From contig OZ253469.1 of the NCBI GenBank assembly GCA_965261535.1, forward strand, positions 1 to 64,000: DNA of 64,000 bases, written 5' to 3'. This DNA comes from VXNE01 sp965261535. GTDB lineage: Bacteria > Pseudomonadota > Gammaproteobacteria > Pseudomonadales > Azotimanducaceae. The notes beneath the pieces were generated by a model. It saw nothing but the letters and a program-made list of their open reading frames with translations. It ran no database searches and was not told the DNA's origin. This document shows, in pieces, positions 9,030 to 18,056 of the stretch (positions within the stretch are counted from its first letter, which is position 1; each line of letters starts with the position of its first letter). Both the position numbers and the translations under genes were made by a program.

Positions 9030-10681
9030 TGTCGCCGCGAATAGGCCAGCTGCTTGCCAGAACCGGCTTGTCCGCCCTGCATGGACGCCGCTTCGCACGG
9101 CTGCTCGCCGCAGCGAAGTCGCCGGTAGAAGCGCAGCGAAAAGTGCTTGACGGCATTCTTGCATCGGGCGCCCGGACCGCCTTCGGCGAGCGCCATGAAT
9201 TCACCGCGATCCGCAATGTTGACGACTATCGCCGCGCCGTTCCGGTGCAAACCTACGAGGATCTCCGCGAGGACATCGAAGCGCAGGAGTCCACCGGTGA
9301 ACCGCGCCTTACACGGGAGCGACCTGTCTACTACAACCGCACCAGCGGCACTGTGGCGGAACCGAAGAACATCCCGGTGACGTCAGCGGGCTTGAAGGGA
9401 ATCCAGAGGAATCAGCAGCTCGCCGCGTACGTGTACTCGCGATGGCCGGGTCTGTTCGGCGGCAAGGTGTTCGCGGTATCGGGCGCTGCCGTGGAAGGCC
9501 ACATGGCCGGCGGCACGCCGTTCGGTTCCGCTTCTGGCTTGCTCTACCAGAAGCAGCCCCGGCTTCTCCGCGCCCGTTATGTGTTGCCGGCAGAGTTGTC
9601 AGCCATCGAGGACTACGAGGAGCGCTACCTGGCCATGGCGGTATTCGGTATCGCCGAACCGCGTGTGACCTGCGCCGCGACGCCGAACTCCTCGACGCTG
9701 ATTCGTCTGCTCGACGTCGTCAACCAAAACCCGGACAACGTTCTGCGCCTGGTGGCGGACGGACGTCTGCCGGACGGGGTTCGGTCCAACACAGCCGAGA
9801 TGCTAAAACCGCAACTACGCCGCGCCGCCCAACTTCGCGCTGCCCTGGATGCCGCCGGCGAACTCACCTACGCGGATATCTGGCCAAGCCTTTCGGGAAT
9901 AGTTACCTGGACGGGCGGTAGTTGCGGGGTTGCCATCCGCACCCTCGCGCCCACCCTTCCGGCCAACTGCGCGATCATCGAGTTGGGTTACGTGGCGAGC
10001 GAAGTCCACGGCACCATCAACGTGGATCCGCGCCGTAACGTCTGCCTGCCCACACTCGATCAGACAGTTTTCGAGTTCGTGCCGCGTGAGCGTTGGGAGA
10101 GCGGCGACCGGACCGACGTGATTGGCCTTGCCGAACTGGAGGACGACCAGGACTACTACGTGATTGTGACCACCGCCGATGGCCTCTACCGGTACGACAT
10201 GAACGACATCGTGCGCGTCACAGGACGGATTCACGACACGCCGACGCTGGCGTTCGTGCAAAAGGGCAAGGGAGTGACCAGCATTACCGGCGAAAAGCTT
10301 CACGAGTCGCAGGTATTGGATGCTGTCTGCTCGGCGCTCGAAGACCGAGGCATCGAGTCAAGCTTTTTTATCGCCCTTGCGGACCCGGAATGCGCCGCAT
10401 ACACGCTCTACGTCGAAACACGTGAGGATGGCGCCTCGGATCCCGCTCTCGCCGGGCTGGTCGATGCGCGCCTGGGGTCGGCCAACATCGAGTACCAGGG
10501 CAAGCGCGCCAGCGACCGCCTGAATCCGATGCGAGTCGTATGGCTGAAGCGCGGCACCGGCGAAGCGTTCCGGGTGCGCCGGGTGGCCGAGGGGCAACGT
10601 GACGCCCAGTTCAAGTACCTGCACCTCCAGTACGCGGAAGAGTGCGGCTTCGACTTCGAGTCGTTCAGCCGGGCGGGGTGA
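9029..10681 (+). CDS. GH3 family acyl-adenylating (amide-forming) enzyme
   Basis: 550-residue member of the GH3 family, in which plant members activate a carboxylic acid as acyl-AMP and join it to an amino acid. Family signatures seen include YYNRTSGTVAEPKNIPVT (phosphate-binding loop), a GGSCGVAIRT segment, the E/D-rich ATP region around ELGYVASEVHG, YYVIVTTADGLYRYDMNDIVRV, and a C-terminal domain with GITGEKL-like TSITGEKLHESQ. Bacterial homologues are known but few have assigned substrates. It is translationally coupled to the upstream hydroxylase and abuts the downstream enolase-superfamily gene, suggesting one pathway. The start at 9029 replaces a longer frame from 8891 that reads through the upstream gene. 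Confidence 0.9.
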   Translation: MSPRIGQLLARTGLSALHGRRFARLLAAAKSPVEAQRKVLDGILASGARTAFGERHEFTAIRNVDDYRRAVPVQTYEDLREDIEAQESTGEPRLTRERPVYYNRTSGTVAEPKNIPVTSAGLKGIQRNQQLAAYVYSRWPGLFGGKVFAVSGAAVEGHMAGGTPFGSASGLLYQKQPRLLRARYVLPAELSAIEDYEERYLAMAVFGIAEPRVTCAATPNSSTLIRLLDVVNQNPDNVLRLVADGRLPDGVRSNTAEMLKPQLRRAAQLRAALDAAGELTYADIWPSLSGIVTWTGGSCGVAIRTLAPTLPANCAIIELGYVASEVHGTINVDPRRNVCLPTLDQTVFEFVPRERWESGDRTDVIGLAELEDDQDYYVIVTTADGLYRYDMNDIVRVTGRIHDTPTLAFVQKGKGVTSITGEKLHESQVLDAVCSALEDRGIESSFFIALADPECAAYTLYVETREDGASDPALAGLVDARLGSANIEYQGKRASDRLNPMRVVWLKRGTGEAFRVRRVAEGQRDAQFKYLHLQYAEECGFDFESFSRAG

Positions 10682-11800
10682 ATGAGGATGCCAATCAGCC
10701 GGTTTTCAGCATTTACCTTCCCCGTGCCGTTCAAGGTGGTATTCCGGCATGCATCGGCGAGCCGCGATCACGCGAAGAACCTGATCGTCGCAGCCCACGC
10801 CGAGGACGGCCGCGTGGGCTACGGCGAGGGATGTCCAAGGCACTACGTCACCGGCGAAACCGTGCGGGGCGGATTGGCCTTCATTCGCTCCCATGCCGAT
10901 TCGCTCGTTGCCGACGTTCGCGACGTGGCAAGCCTGCGCGCGTGGATTGCCGACCACCGCGACGCCATCGACCGCAATCCGGCCGCCTTCTGTGCGATGG
11001 AGACCGCGATGCTCGACCTCTTCGGACAAGTATCGGGTCAATGCGTCGAAGAACTCGTCGGACTGTCGAGGCCGAGCGACGCGTTCCGATACTCGGCGGT
11101 GCTCGGCGACGCGCCTTACCCCGCCTACCGCTGGCAGCTTCGCCGCTATCGCAAGCGCGGCTTTTCCGACTTCAAGGTGAAGCTGTCGGGGAATCCGGCC
11201 CGCGACCGGCGCAAGATGCTCGCCTTGGCCCCTGTGGCTGCGCGCATCCGGTTGGACGCAAACAACCTGTGGAGTTCTGCCCGCGACTGCATTCACCATT
11301 TAACCAGCTTGCCGGGACAGGCATTCGCCATTGAAGAACCGCTCGGCGTCGGCGACCTGGAAGGATTCCGCGCGGTGGGCGAGGCTTCATCGATGCGCGT
11401 CGTACTCGACGAAAGCCTGCTCCGCGCCGAGCAACTCGAAGCGCTGCCGGACCCCGAGCGCTGGATCATCAACCTGCGCGTGTCCAAAATGGGCGGGATT
11501 CTCCGATCCATCGATGTCGCGAAACAGGCGGTCCGGCTGGGCATTGGCACCATCGTTGGCTGCCAGGTGGGGGAAACCAGCATCCTCACCCGGGCCGCGC
11601 TACCAGTTATGCACTGTGCCGGATCCAATCTTGTCGCCGCCGAAGGCGCGTTCGGCACTCAGCTCCTGCAACGCGACCTGACCACACCCTCCCTCATGTT
11701 CGGCGAAGGGGGGCTACTGGACACGGGCGCCGTGCCCCTGGCACCCGGTCTTGGGCTGACGGTCTCCCACAAGGAACTGAAACCTCTGGAGGATTCTTGA
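10682..11800 (+). CDS. Enolase superfamily enzyme (muconate lactonizing/dipeptide epimerase-like)
   Basis: 372-residue enolase-superfamily protein of the muconate-lactonising enzyme subgroup. The acid-base and metal residues are in place: KVK (K165, K167), LDANN (D192), IEEP (about E218), LDES (D243/E244) and SKMGG (K269). This two-lysine pattern is shared by dipeptide epimerases, N-acylamino acid racemases, o-succinylbenzoate synthase and cycloisomerases. Next to a GH3 amide synthetase, epimerisation of an amino-acid conjugate is an attractive inference. The start immediately follows the GH3 stop, and the stop overlaps the next gene by 4 bp. Confidence 0.85.
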   Translation: MRMPISRFSAFTFPVPFKVVFRHASASRDHAKNLIVAAHAEDGRVGYGEGCPRHYVTGETVRGGLAFIRSHADSLVADVRDVASLRAWIADHRDAIDRNPAAFCAMETAMLDLFGQVSGQCVEELVGLSRPSDAFRYSAVLGDAPYPAYRWQLRRYRKRGFSDFKVKLSGNPARDRRKMLALAPVAARIRLDANNLWSSARDCIHHLTSLPGQAFAIEEPLGVGDLEGFRAVGEASSMRVVLDESLLRAEQLEALPDPERWIINLRVSKMGGILRSIDVAKQAVRLGIGTIVGCQVGETSILTRAALPVMHCAGSNLVAAEGAFGTQLLQRDLTTPSLMFGEGGLLDTGAVPLAPGLGLTVSHKELKPLEDS

Positions 11801-12234
11801 ATCGCTGGTTCGCGATCGGCACGGCCGTTCTCGGCATTGCTTTCCTCTGCCGCGTTGCCGGTCACCTCATCCAGGTCATCTCGCCGGTCGGCTTTCTACC
11901 GCCGGCGGGAAGCTGGCAGGGCAGCGACCTGCCATACCCGGTGCTGTTGACTTCCCAGATCGCGATTCTCGGGCTGATCGGATGGGTGTCCACCCGCATG
12001 GCGGCCGGGCGAAGTGTCATCCCCTCGCGATGGGGAAGCCCGGTCATCATCCTTGGGGCCATCTACTTTGGCGCGATGGAAGCTCGGCTGCTTCTCGGGC
12101 TTACTACCATGGCACACGTCAAGTGGTTCGCAGCACCGATACCGGCAATCTTCCACCTGGTGCTCGCAAGTGCCGCGATACTGACCGGCGCCTACGCCCG
12201 CGCGCTATCGTCGAAGGCGGGCCGGGACGCCTGA
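11797..12234 (+). CDS. Small membrane protein of the GH3 cluster, unknown function
   Basis: 145 residues with four predicted membrane helices (about 5-27, 50-66, 83-102 and 112-132) separated by short loops. I recognise no family. The TTG start overlaps the upstream stop by 4 bp (TTGA), the usual sign of translational coupling, so it very likely belongs to the same operon as the hydroxylase, GH3 and enolase-like genes. It could be a transporter accessory or a membrane anchor; the sequence gives no more. Confidence 0.75.
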   Translation: MNRWFAIGTAVLGIAFLCRVAGHLIQVISPVGFLPPAGSWQGSDLPYPVLLTSQIAILGLIGWVSTRMAAGRSVIPSRWGSPVIILGAIYFGAMEARLLLGLTTMAHVKWFAAPIPAIFHLVLASAAILTGAYARALSSKAGRDA

Positions 12235-12313
12235 CGGGTTGTCGGTCAGACCACCGCCCTGTGCGATACTTCCGTCCTGTTTCAGCGATGCGCAAAGCGC
12301 TAGGAAGGCCTCC

Positions 12314-12835
12314 ATGTCCATCTCACTCTACGATGCCACCGCCCTCACCTTTCTCCAGATCCTCGGCGGCGCCGAACGGGTTCTGGAGAAAGGCCGCGCC
12401 CACTGCGAAGCCAACGACATCGACCTGAACGACATTGTCGAGATGCGACTGATCGAGGACATGCATCCGTTTCGATATCAGGTCATTGCCATGACCCACC
12501 ACTCCCTCGGCGCCATCCGGGGCGTGGAAGCGGGAGCCTTCAGCCCGCCGGAAATGTCAGACCTCGACTACGGCGGTCTGCAGGATCTTGTCACCGAGAC
12601 ACGCACTGCGATCGAGCAGTATTCGCGCGACGCGATAAATGGGCTTGCGGACAACCGGATCGAGTTCAGGGGGGGCAGTTTCAGGCTGCCTTACGTGGGC
12701 GAGGATTTCCTGCTGTCGTTTTCGTTGCCGAACTTCTATTTCCACACAACGACCGCCTACGACATGCTGCGAATGAGGGGTGCCCCCATCGGCAAACGGG
12801 ACTACGCGGGCAGGGTCCGATTCTTGAAGACCTGA
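12314..12835 (+). CDS. DUF1993 family protein
   Basis: 173-residue protein starting MSISLYDATALTFLQILGG, typical of DUF1993. This is a widespread helical-bundle family related to the DinB fold, function unknown. The C-terminal half has the conserved NFYFHTTTAYDMLRMRGAPIGKRDY segment, here read as NFYFHTTTAYDMLR followed by GAPIGKRDY. I start at the ATG at 12314, preceded by AGGAAGG; the frame could extend upstream to 12239. It follows the membrane protein gene by about 80 bp and could be in the same transcript, though it has its own strong ribosome-binding site. Confidence 0.85.
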   Translation: MSISLYDATALTFLQILGGAERVLEKGRAHCEANDIDLNDIVEMRLIEDMHPFRYQVIAMTHHSLGAIRGVEAGAFSPPEMSDLDYGGLQDLVTETRTAIEQYSRDAINGLADNRIEFRGGSFRLPYVGEDFLLSFSLPNFYFHTTTAYDMLRMRGAPIGKRDYAGRVRFLKT

Positions 12836-12850
12836 GTCAGTATCTGATCA

Positions 12851-13543
12851 CTATCGAGGGTGCGAGTCGGGTTGGCGGCGCACCGCCCGGTCCACCCATA
12901 TGCGCTCCGTCGCCGCGTTGTAACGGGCGTAGAAAGGCTGCGGCAGGGATTGGCAAAAAGCGCGCATCCGCGTTTTCGCCTCCTGAAGCGAGTCGGCAAC
13001 GAAGTAGACCGGCTGGTATGCAGTCACCGGATAGGGGCAGTCGGCCGCCGCGGCTGGTTCCCAGTCTCGAAAAGTCGCGCTCGAGTTCGCGCCGCAAGCG
13101 TGGGCCAACTCGCCGAAGCTCGACAGCAATCCCGCACCGTAGGCTTTCCTTTGGCGGTTCTCGCGCACCAAGCCGAATTCCACCGAGTACCAGTAGCAAC
13201 GCGCCAGGCGTTCGACCTCGCGGTCGCTGGCACCCAGACTCGCCAAGCCGATCTCTTGGGACAGGTCCGCAAACGCGGGATCGGCAAACATCGGTGCATG
13301 GCCGATCAACTCGTGGCAGACATCCGGTTCGGGGGTATACAAGGGCCTCGATCCGTGGCGGATGTACTGGGTCGAGAAGAACACGCGGAACGCGAGGCCA
13401 TTGAGGAAGTCCCGCGGGCTCAGCAACCCCGCAACCGGGCGCAGCCGAAAACCCGTGCGCGACGCCAGAAAATCGCTCACATCGCGGCCTTGGGGGATGC
13501 CCTCTCGACCGTATCCGCGATGACGTTCCAGGTCGGCGATCAC
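12851..13543 (-). CDS. Aromatic amino acid (phenylalanine-4-) hydroxylase, animal-type, N-terminally short
   Basis: Pterin-dependent hydroxylase catalytic core resembling animal phenylalanine hydroxylase more than the short bacterial PhhA. Segments TGFRLRPVAGLLSPRDF (pterin loop), STQYIRHGS, PEPDVCHELIGH and SQEIGLASLGAS are nearly those of the animal enzymes. Iron ligands H77, H82 and E122 are present. The frame opens at a GTG at 13543 and lacks roughly the first 90 residues of the family catalytic domain. It can extend only ~22 codons upstream before an in-frame TAG, with no ATG. Only 133 bp separate it from putA, so the missing part is not encoded here. It may be a truncated but folded enzyme, a decaying gene, or contain a sequencing error. 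Confidence 0.75.
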   Translation of the reverse strand: MIADLERHRGYGREGIPQGRDVSDFLASRTGFRLRPVAGLLSPRDFLNGLAFRVFFSTQYIRHGSRPLYTPEPDVCHELIGHAPMFADPAFADLSQEIGLASLGASDREVERLARCYWYSVEFGLVRENRQRKAYGAGLLSSFGELAHACGANSSATFRDWEPAAAADCPYPVTAYQPVYFVADSLQEAKTRMRAFCQSLPQPFYARYNAATERIWVDRAVRRQPDSHPR

Positions 13544-13676
13544 CCGTCTGAGGCGGTATTGTGCGTCGAACTCGTCACGCTTGGCACTCCGGCCGTCGGT
13601 AGAACTCTATAGTTGCACGCGACCGGTGTGCAAATGGACCGTCTTGACCGCCGTACGACGAAAACACCCTTGGCTT

Positions 13677-16667
13677 CTAGGAAGACAAGCGCAAGAGTTC
13701 CGCGTTGCCTCCAATGGCTGCTGTATTCCTGGTCACCGTCCGTTCCACCGCGAACCGCGGAAGATAGTAGGGTCCGCCCGCCTTCGGCCCGGTTCCGGAC
13801 AGTCCCTCGCCGCCGAACGGCTGAACGCCCGGAACCGCCCCGATCATGTCCCGGTTGACGTAGGCGTTGCCAGCTTTCACCGTTGCAATGATCTTTTCGG
13901 CGCGCCGGTGAATGCGCGAGTGGATCCCGAGGGTCAGACCAAAGCCGGCGGCCCGGATCTCCGCCAACACGTCGTCGAAGCCGGCGGCAGCAAAGCGCAC
14001 CACGTGCAGGATGGGTCCGAAGTGCTCGGCGTCGAGATCGGTGATGGAGGAGATTTCAATCAGCGCGGGGCCGATGTGCCGACCCTTCAGACCCTGCGGA
14101 ACCTCGCATTGGTAGATGAGATGTTCGCGATTCGCCTCGACGTGGGCCGTCAAGCGTGCGAACGCCGCTTCGTCGATTACGGGCCCGATGTCGGTCTGGA
14201 GGTCTGCGGGGTCGCCGATAACGAGGGTTTGCATGGCCTGCGTGGTCATTGCGACCAGGCGCTCCGCGATTTCTTTCTGCACGTACAGTACGCGCAGGGA
14301 CGAGCATCGTTGCCCTGCGGAGTGGAAAGCGGATGCGATCACATCGTCTACCACCTGTTCGGGCAACGCCGACGAATCTACGATCATGGCGTTTTGACCG
14401 CCCGTTTCCGCAATGAACGGGATGATGGGACCGTTCTTTGCGGCGAGCGCGCGCTGAATCTCTTTTGCGGCCGCAGTCGACCCGGTGAAGGCAACGCCGG
14501 CAATGGCGTCGCTCGCCACGATTTCGGCGCCGATCTCGTCCCCGCCACAGGCCAGGCAGACCGCAGCCTCCGGGATCCCGGCTTCGCGCATCAATTCGGT
14601 CGCCGCCGCGGCGATGGTCGGCGTCTGCGGCGCGGGCTTGGCGATGACGGTGTTGCCCGCCGCCAATGCCGCCGCCACCTGGCCGGTGAAGATGGCGAGC
14701 GGAAAGTTCCACGGCGAAATGCAGGCAAATACGCCCCGGCCATGGAGCATCAATGTATTGGTTTCTCCGGTGGCTCCATCCAGCAAGTTCCCGGTGCCGA
14801 ACAGGCGTTCGCCTTCGCTGCCGTAGTAGCGGCAGAAGTCGGCGGCTTCTCGGACCTCCGCCACCGCATCGCGAAGCGTCTTGCCCGCTTCCCGCGCGAG
14901 CATCGCAACGAATCGGGCTCGGTTTTCCTCGATCAGGTTCGCGAGCTTCTCCAGCCGCGCTCGTCGATCTGTCGCGGGAGTCGACTCCCATGCCTGGAAA
15001 GCGCTGGCTGCTCGCGCGGCGAGGGCCCCAACACTTTCTCGGTCCGAGGCGATGGAGATTTGATCATATTCCCTCGCCGCGTCGACCAATGCCAGGACCT
15101 CGCGACGGTCGCCGATGTCCAGGCCCGATGAATTGCGACGCGCTTTTCCGAAGAGATCCTGCGGCAGCGGAATGTCGGGATGGGACTCGGCGCCGTATCC
15201 CGCTACCGCGCTGATTGGATCCACGACGACCTCAGCCGGCGCCACCTTTTCGTCGAGGAATCGGTTGACGAACGAGGAATTGGCGCCGTTCTCCAGCAGG
15301 CGGCGCACGAGATAGGCAAGGAGGTCCTTGTGGGCGCCGACTGGCGCGTACACGCGCACCGGCGGCAAGTCATCGAAGCGCCGTCGGGCTTCGTCATAGA
15401 GCAGCGCGCCCATGCCGTGCAGGCGCTGGAACTCGTACGCCGCACTGGTGTTCGACGCGAGTTCCAATACCGCCGCCAAAGTGTGCGCGTTGTGCGTTGC
15501 GAACTGCGGAAACAGGCGCCGGCAGCGGAGCAGCCTCTCGGCACAGGCGACATAGGCGAGATCCGTGGAAGGCTTGCGCGTGTACACAGGGTAGCTCTGC
15601 AGCCCTTCGACCTGGGCGCGCTTTATCTCGAAGTCCCAATACGCTCCCTTTACGAGCCGCACCATGATCGGCCTGCCGAGACTCTCCAGCCAGTCGATGA
15701 CGGCCGGGGCCCGTTTCGAATACGCCTGCACCGCGATACCGAGCCCGTCCCAGGACGCGAGGTCGCGGGCCCGCGCCACACGCTCGAACAGCAGCAGGGA
15801 CAACTCCAGGCGCTCGGCCTCCTCCGCATCGATAGTGAAGTGCAGACCCCGGATAGCGGCTTCACGGGCCAAGTCGAGCAACCTGTGTCCGAGTTCGTCC
15901 AGCACCCGCTTTCCCTGCAGCGGTTCGAAACGCGGATGGAGCGCCGACAGCTTGATGGAGACGCCGGACGCTCCCGCAGGCGTCGCATCCGGGTATGCGG
16001 ACCCTATCGCTTGAATCGCGTGCAAATATGACTCGCCATAGCGCGCCGCGTCCGAATACGTACGCGCCCCCTCGCCGAGCATGTCGAACGAGGACAAACC
16101 GCCGTGGGCCTTCTCCCTGGCCAAGGCCTCCTCGATGGTCCTTCCCTGCACGAATTCGGCACCGAGGATGCGCACGGCCTGAGACATGGCCGCCCGCGCT
16201 ACGGATTCGCCAATCCGACCCGCCAGTTGGTTGATCCAGCCTTGGACATCGCCGGTAATGTCCGTGCCGAGTCCGATGACGTTGCCCGTCAGCATCAATG
16301 CCCAGACAGATGCATTGAGGAACACAGAGTCGGACTGTCCGACATGATCTGCCCAATTCGCTGTCGCGATCTTCTCCGAGATCAGCGCCTCGGCGGTGTC
16401 GTCGTCGGGAATTCTGAGCAGGGCCTCGCTGATGCACATCAGCGCGATGCCCTCTTCGTTGCGCAGACCGAACTCGCCCAGGAACACGTCGAGCACGGAA
16501 CGCTCGTCCGCGCGCGACCGGCACCCCTCCACCAAGCCGATGGCGCGTTCCAGCACGCGCCGATTCTCGGCATAGGAAAACGGGATTTCCGCGAGCCGCG
16601 CCTGTGCCGCCTCGCGCTCGCTTTGGGCACCCGCGGCGGAGATGGCTCTCCATAGATCGGCGCTCAT
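13677..16667 (-). CDS. putA: Bifunctional proline dehydrogenase / glutamate-gamma-semialdehyde dehydrogenase PutA
   Basis: 996-residue bifunctional enzyme oxidising proline to glutamate with FAD and NAD. The N-terminal proline dehydrogenase barrel shows SIKLSALHPRFEP, FTIDAEEAERLELSL and MVRLVKGAYWDFEIKRAQ. The C-terminal aldehyde dehydrogenase has ISPWNFPLAIFTGQVAAALAAGN, FTGSTAAAKEIQ, ETGGQNAMIVD and the catalytic Cys in AGQRCSSLRV. There is no ribbon-helix-helix DNA-binding domain, so it is the minimal, non-regulatory type. I choose the Met at 16667, preceded by AAAGGA; an open frame extends to 16904 but only by translating the palindromic repeat upstream. It is divergent from pyrB. Confidence 0.96.
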   Translation of the reverse strand: MSADLWRAISAAGAQSEREAAQARLAEIPFSYAENRRVLERAIGLVEGCRSRADERSVLDVFLGEFGLRNEEGIALMCISEALLRIPDDDTAEALISEKIATANWADHVGQSDSVFLNASVWALMLTGNVIGLGTDITGDVQGWINQLAGRIGESVARAAMSQAVRILGAEFVQGRTIEEALAREKAHGGLSSFDMLGEGARTYSDAARYGESYLHAIQAIGSAYPDATPAGASGVSIKLSALHPRFEPLQGKRVLDELGHRLLDLAREAAIRGLHFTIDAEEAERLELSLLLFERVARARDLASWDGLGIAVQAYSKRAPAVIDWLESLGRPIMVRLVKGAYWDFEIKRAQVEGLQSYPVYTRKPSTDLAYVACAERLLRCRRLFPQFATHNAHTLAAVLELASNTSAAYEFQRLHGMGALLYDEARRRFDDLPPVRVYAPVGAHKDLLAYLVRRLLENGANSSFVNRFLDEKVAPAEVVVDPISAVAGYGAESHPDIPLPQDLFGKARRNSSGLDIGDRREVLALVDAAREYDQISIASDRESVGALAARAASAFQAWESTPATDRRARLEKLANLIEENRARFVAMLAREAGKTLRDAVAEVREAADFCRYYGSEGERLFGTGNLLDGATGETNTLMLHGRGVFACISPWNFPLAIFTGQVAAALAAGNTVIAKPAPQTPTIAAAATELMREAGIPEAAVCLACGGDEIGAEIVASDAIAGVAFTGSTAAAKEIQRALAAKNGPIIPFIAETGGQNAMIVDSSALPEQVVDDVIASAFHSAGQRCSSLRVLYVQKEIAERLVAMTTQAMQTLVIGDPADLQTDIGPVIDEAAFARLTAHVEANREHLIYQCEVPQGLKGRHIGPALIEISSITDLDAEHFGPILHVVRFAAAGFDDVLAEIRAAGFGLTLGIHSRIHRRAEKIIATVKAGNAYVNRDMIGAVPGVQPFGGEGLSGTGPKAGGPYYLPRFAVERTVTRNTAAIGGNAELLRLSS

Positions 16668-17036
16668 CGGTTCATCCTTTGGAGGGCAACCCACTGCATG
16701 CGGGGCGGGAAAGCGTGTATCGGGACATTGTTCGCGCTCCATCGCGTCGGCAAGGCGATGTCTCACAGCCCGCGCCTTCGATGGCGGTTCTTTCCGACCA
16801 ACGGTTCCTCGCGCTGCTGTCTGCTTGCGAGGGGTCACCCCTCGCGCTGCTGTCTGCTTGCGAGGGGTCACCCCTCGCGCTCCCCGGCCCCGCTCGTCGA
16901 CCATGCAAGTGTATCAATCGCGTCCCGCGGAAAGAAACTTGGCGATCGAAATCCAATCGCCTTCGCGCCCGGTCTCATCGCTCGTGGATGAAAGTCGCTG
17001 CGTCAGGAAGTATGATTCCCGCTCCAAGGGGGACCC
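16668..17036. other. putA-pyrB divergent intergenic region
   Basis: A 369-bp spacer between the divergent putA and pyrB starts. It holds the two-unit palindromic repeat at 16806-16888 and must contain both promoters, but I can point to no convincing hexamers. The only open frames are repeat-derived extensions of putA. The last bases before pyrB contain an AAGGGGG ribosome-binding site. Confidence 0.5.
16806..16888. repeat. Palindromic 33-bp tandem repeat (two units plus partial)
   Basis: Two direct units of 33 bp, starting at 16808 and 16841, each built of a GCGAGGGGT/ACCCCTCGC palindrome (seen as GCGAGGGGTCACCCCTCGC) and a CTGCTGTCTGCTT linker. The same palindrome-plus-linker unit, with small base changes, forms the internal array of the two larger elements at 18057 and 27237. 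Here it occurs without the rest of that element, in the putA leader region. It would form tandem hairpins in DNA or RNA. Confidence 0.85.
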
Positions 17037-18056
17037 TTGGACTTCGTTGGCCACCACATACTATCCGTTGATCAGTTCGAGCGGGGCGATATCGAAAGCC
17101 TGTTCGATATCGCGGACGAGATGGAACCCTACGCGCGCCGAACGCGAATTACGCGGGTCCTGGAAGGCGCGATCCTTTCCAACATGTTCTTCGAGCCCAG
17201 CACGCGCACGCGAATCTCCTTCGGGTGCGCGTTCAACCTGCTGGGCGGAGAGGTGCGCGAAACGACGGAAGTGAAGGCCTCATCCCTCGCCAAGGGAGAG
17301 TCTCTGCATGACACGGCCCGGGTATTGTCCGGCTACAGCGACATCATCGTCATGCGCCACCCGCGCGCGGGTTCGGTCAGCGAGTTTGCGGAAGCATCCC
17401 GCGTGCCTGTCATCAACGGCGGCGATGGCCCCAACGAGCATCCGAGTCAGGCCCTGCTGGATCTGTACACCATAGGCAAGGAAATGCGCGAACAGGGGCG
17501 CGGTATCGATGCGTTGCGCATCGCCCTGGTCGGCGATCTGAAGTACGGACGCGCCGTACATTCGCTATGCAAAGTCCTCGCCCTGTTTCGCGGGATCACG
17601 TTCCAGTTGGTATCGCCGCCGGGCCTCGGACTCGCGGATGACCTTGTGGACGCGTTGCGTGCGCGCGAACACAGCGTCAACGTGATTCACGACATGGAGG
17701 CTGGCATTCGTCATGTCGATATCGTCTACGTTACCCGGACGCAAGAAGAGCGCTTCCCTTCCCTGGAAGCGGCGCGCCGATACCGCGGTCTGTTCCGGTT
17801 GAACCAGGCGGTCTATACGGAACACTGCGAACCCAATACTGTCATCATGCATCCCATGCCCCGGGACTCTCGCAAACAGGCGCGGGAACTCGACGAGGAT
17901 CTCGATGCGAACCCGAATCTCGCCATCTTTCGCCAGACGGATAACGGCGTGCTGCTGCGCATGGCGCTATTCACCATGGTGCTGGACGTGGCGGACCGGG
18001 TCCATGTCGGCGCGCAGCCGGTGCATTGGTATACCGCCAAGCGGACACCGCGCTAG
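17037..18056 (+). CDS. pyrB: Aspartate carbamoyltransferase PyrB
   Basis: 339-residue catalytic chain that condenses carbamoyl phosphate and aspartate in pyrimidine synthesis. The carbamoyl-phosphate motif FFEPSTRTRISF and loop ASSLAKGESLHDTARVL are present, as are RHPRAGS, GPNEHPSQALLD and the DLKYGRAVHSL aspartate domain entry. Translation must begin at the TTG at 17037: an in-frame TGA lies eight codons upstream, and AAGGGGG stands five bases before it. No pyrI or pyrC neighbour is visible. The TAG stop coincides with the CTAG at the edge of the repeat element that follows. Confidence 0.95.
   Translation: MDFVGHHILSVDQFERGDIESLFDIADEMEPYARRTRITRVLEGAILSNMFFEPSTRTRISFGCAFNLLGGEVRETTEVKASSLAKGESLHDTARVLSGYSDIIVMRHPRAGSVSEFAEASRVPVINGGDGPNEHPSQALLDLYTIGKEMREQGRGIDALRIALVGDLKYGRAVHSLCKVLALFRGITFQLVSPPGLGLADDLVDALRAREHSVNVIHDMEAGIRHVDIVYVTRTQEERFPSLEAARRYRGLFRLNQAVYTEHCEPNTVIMHPMPRDSRKQARELDEDLDANPNLAIFRQTDNGVLLRMALFTMVLDVADRVHVGAQPVHWYTAKRTPR

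Noticed and set aside
16806..16888. Possible CRISPR array from regularly spaced palindromes (also at 18.14 and 27.46 kb)
   Set aside because: The sequence between palindromes is a constant linker, not unique spacers, and there are no cas genes.
16668..16904. In-frame N-terminal extension of PutA by 79 residues with RGVTPRKQTAA repeats
   Set aside because: It is only the palindromic DNA repeat read in frame; a Met with a good ribosome-binding site at 16667 fits the family start.
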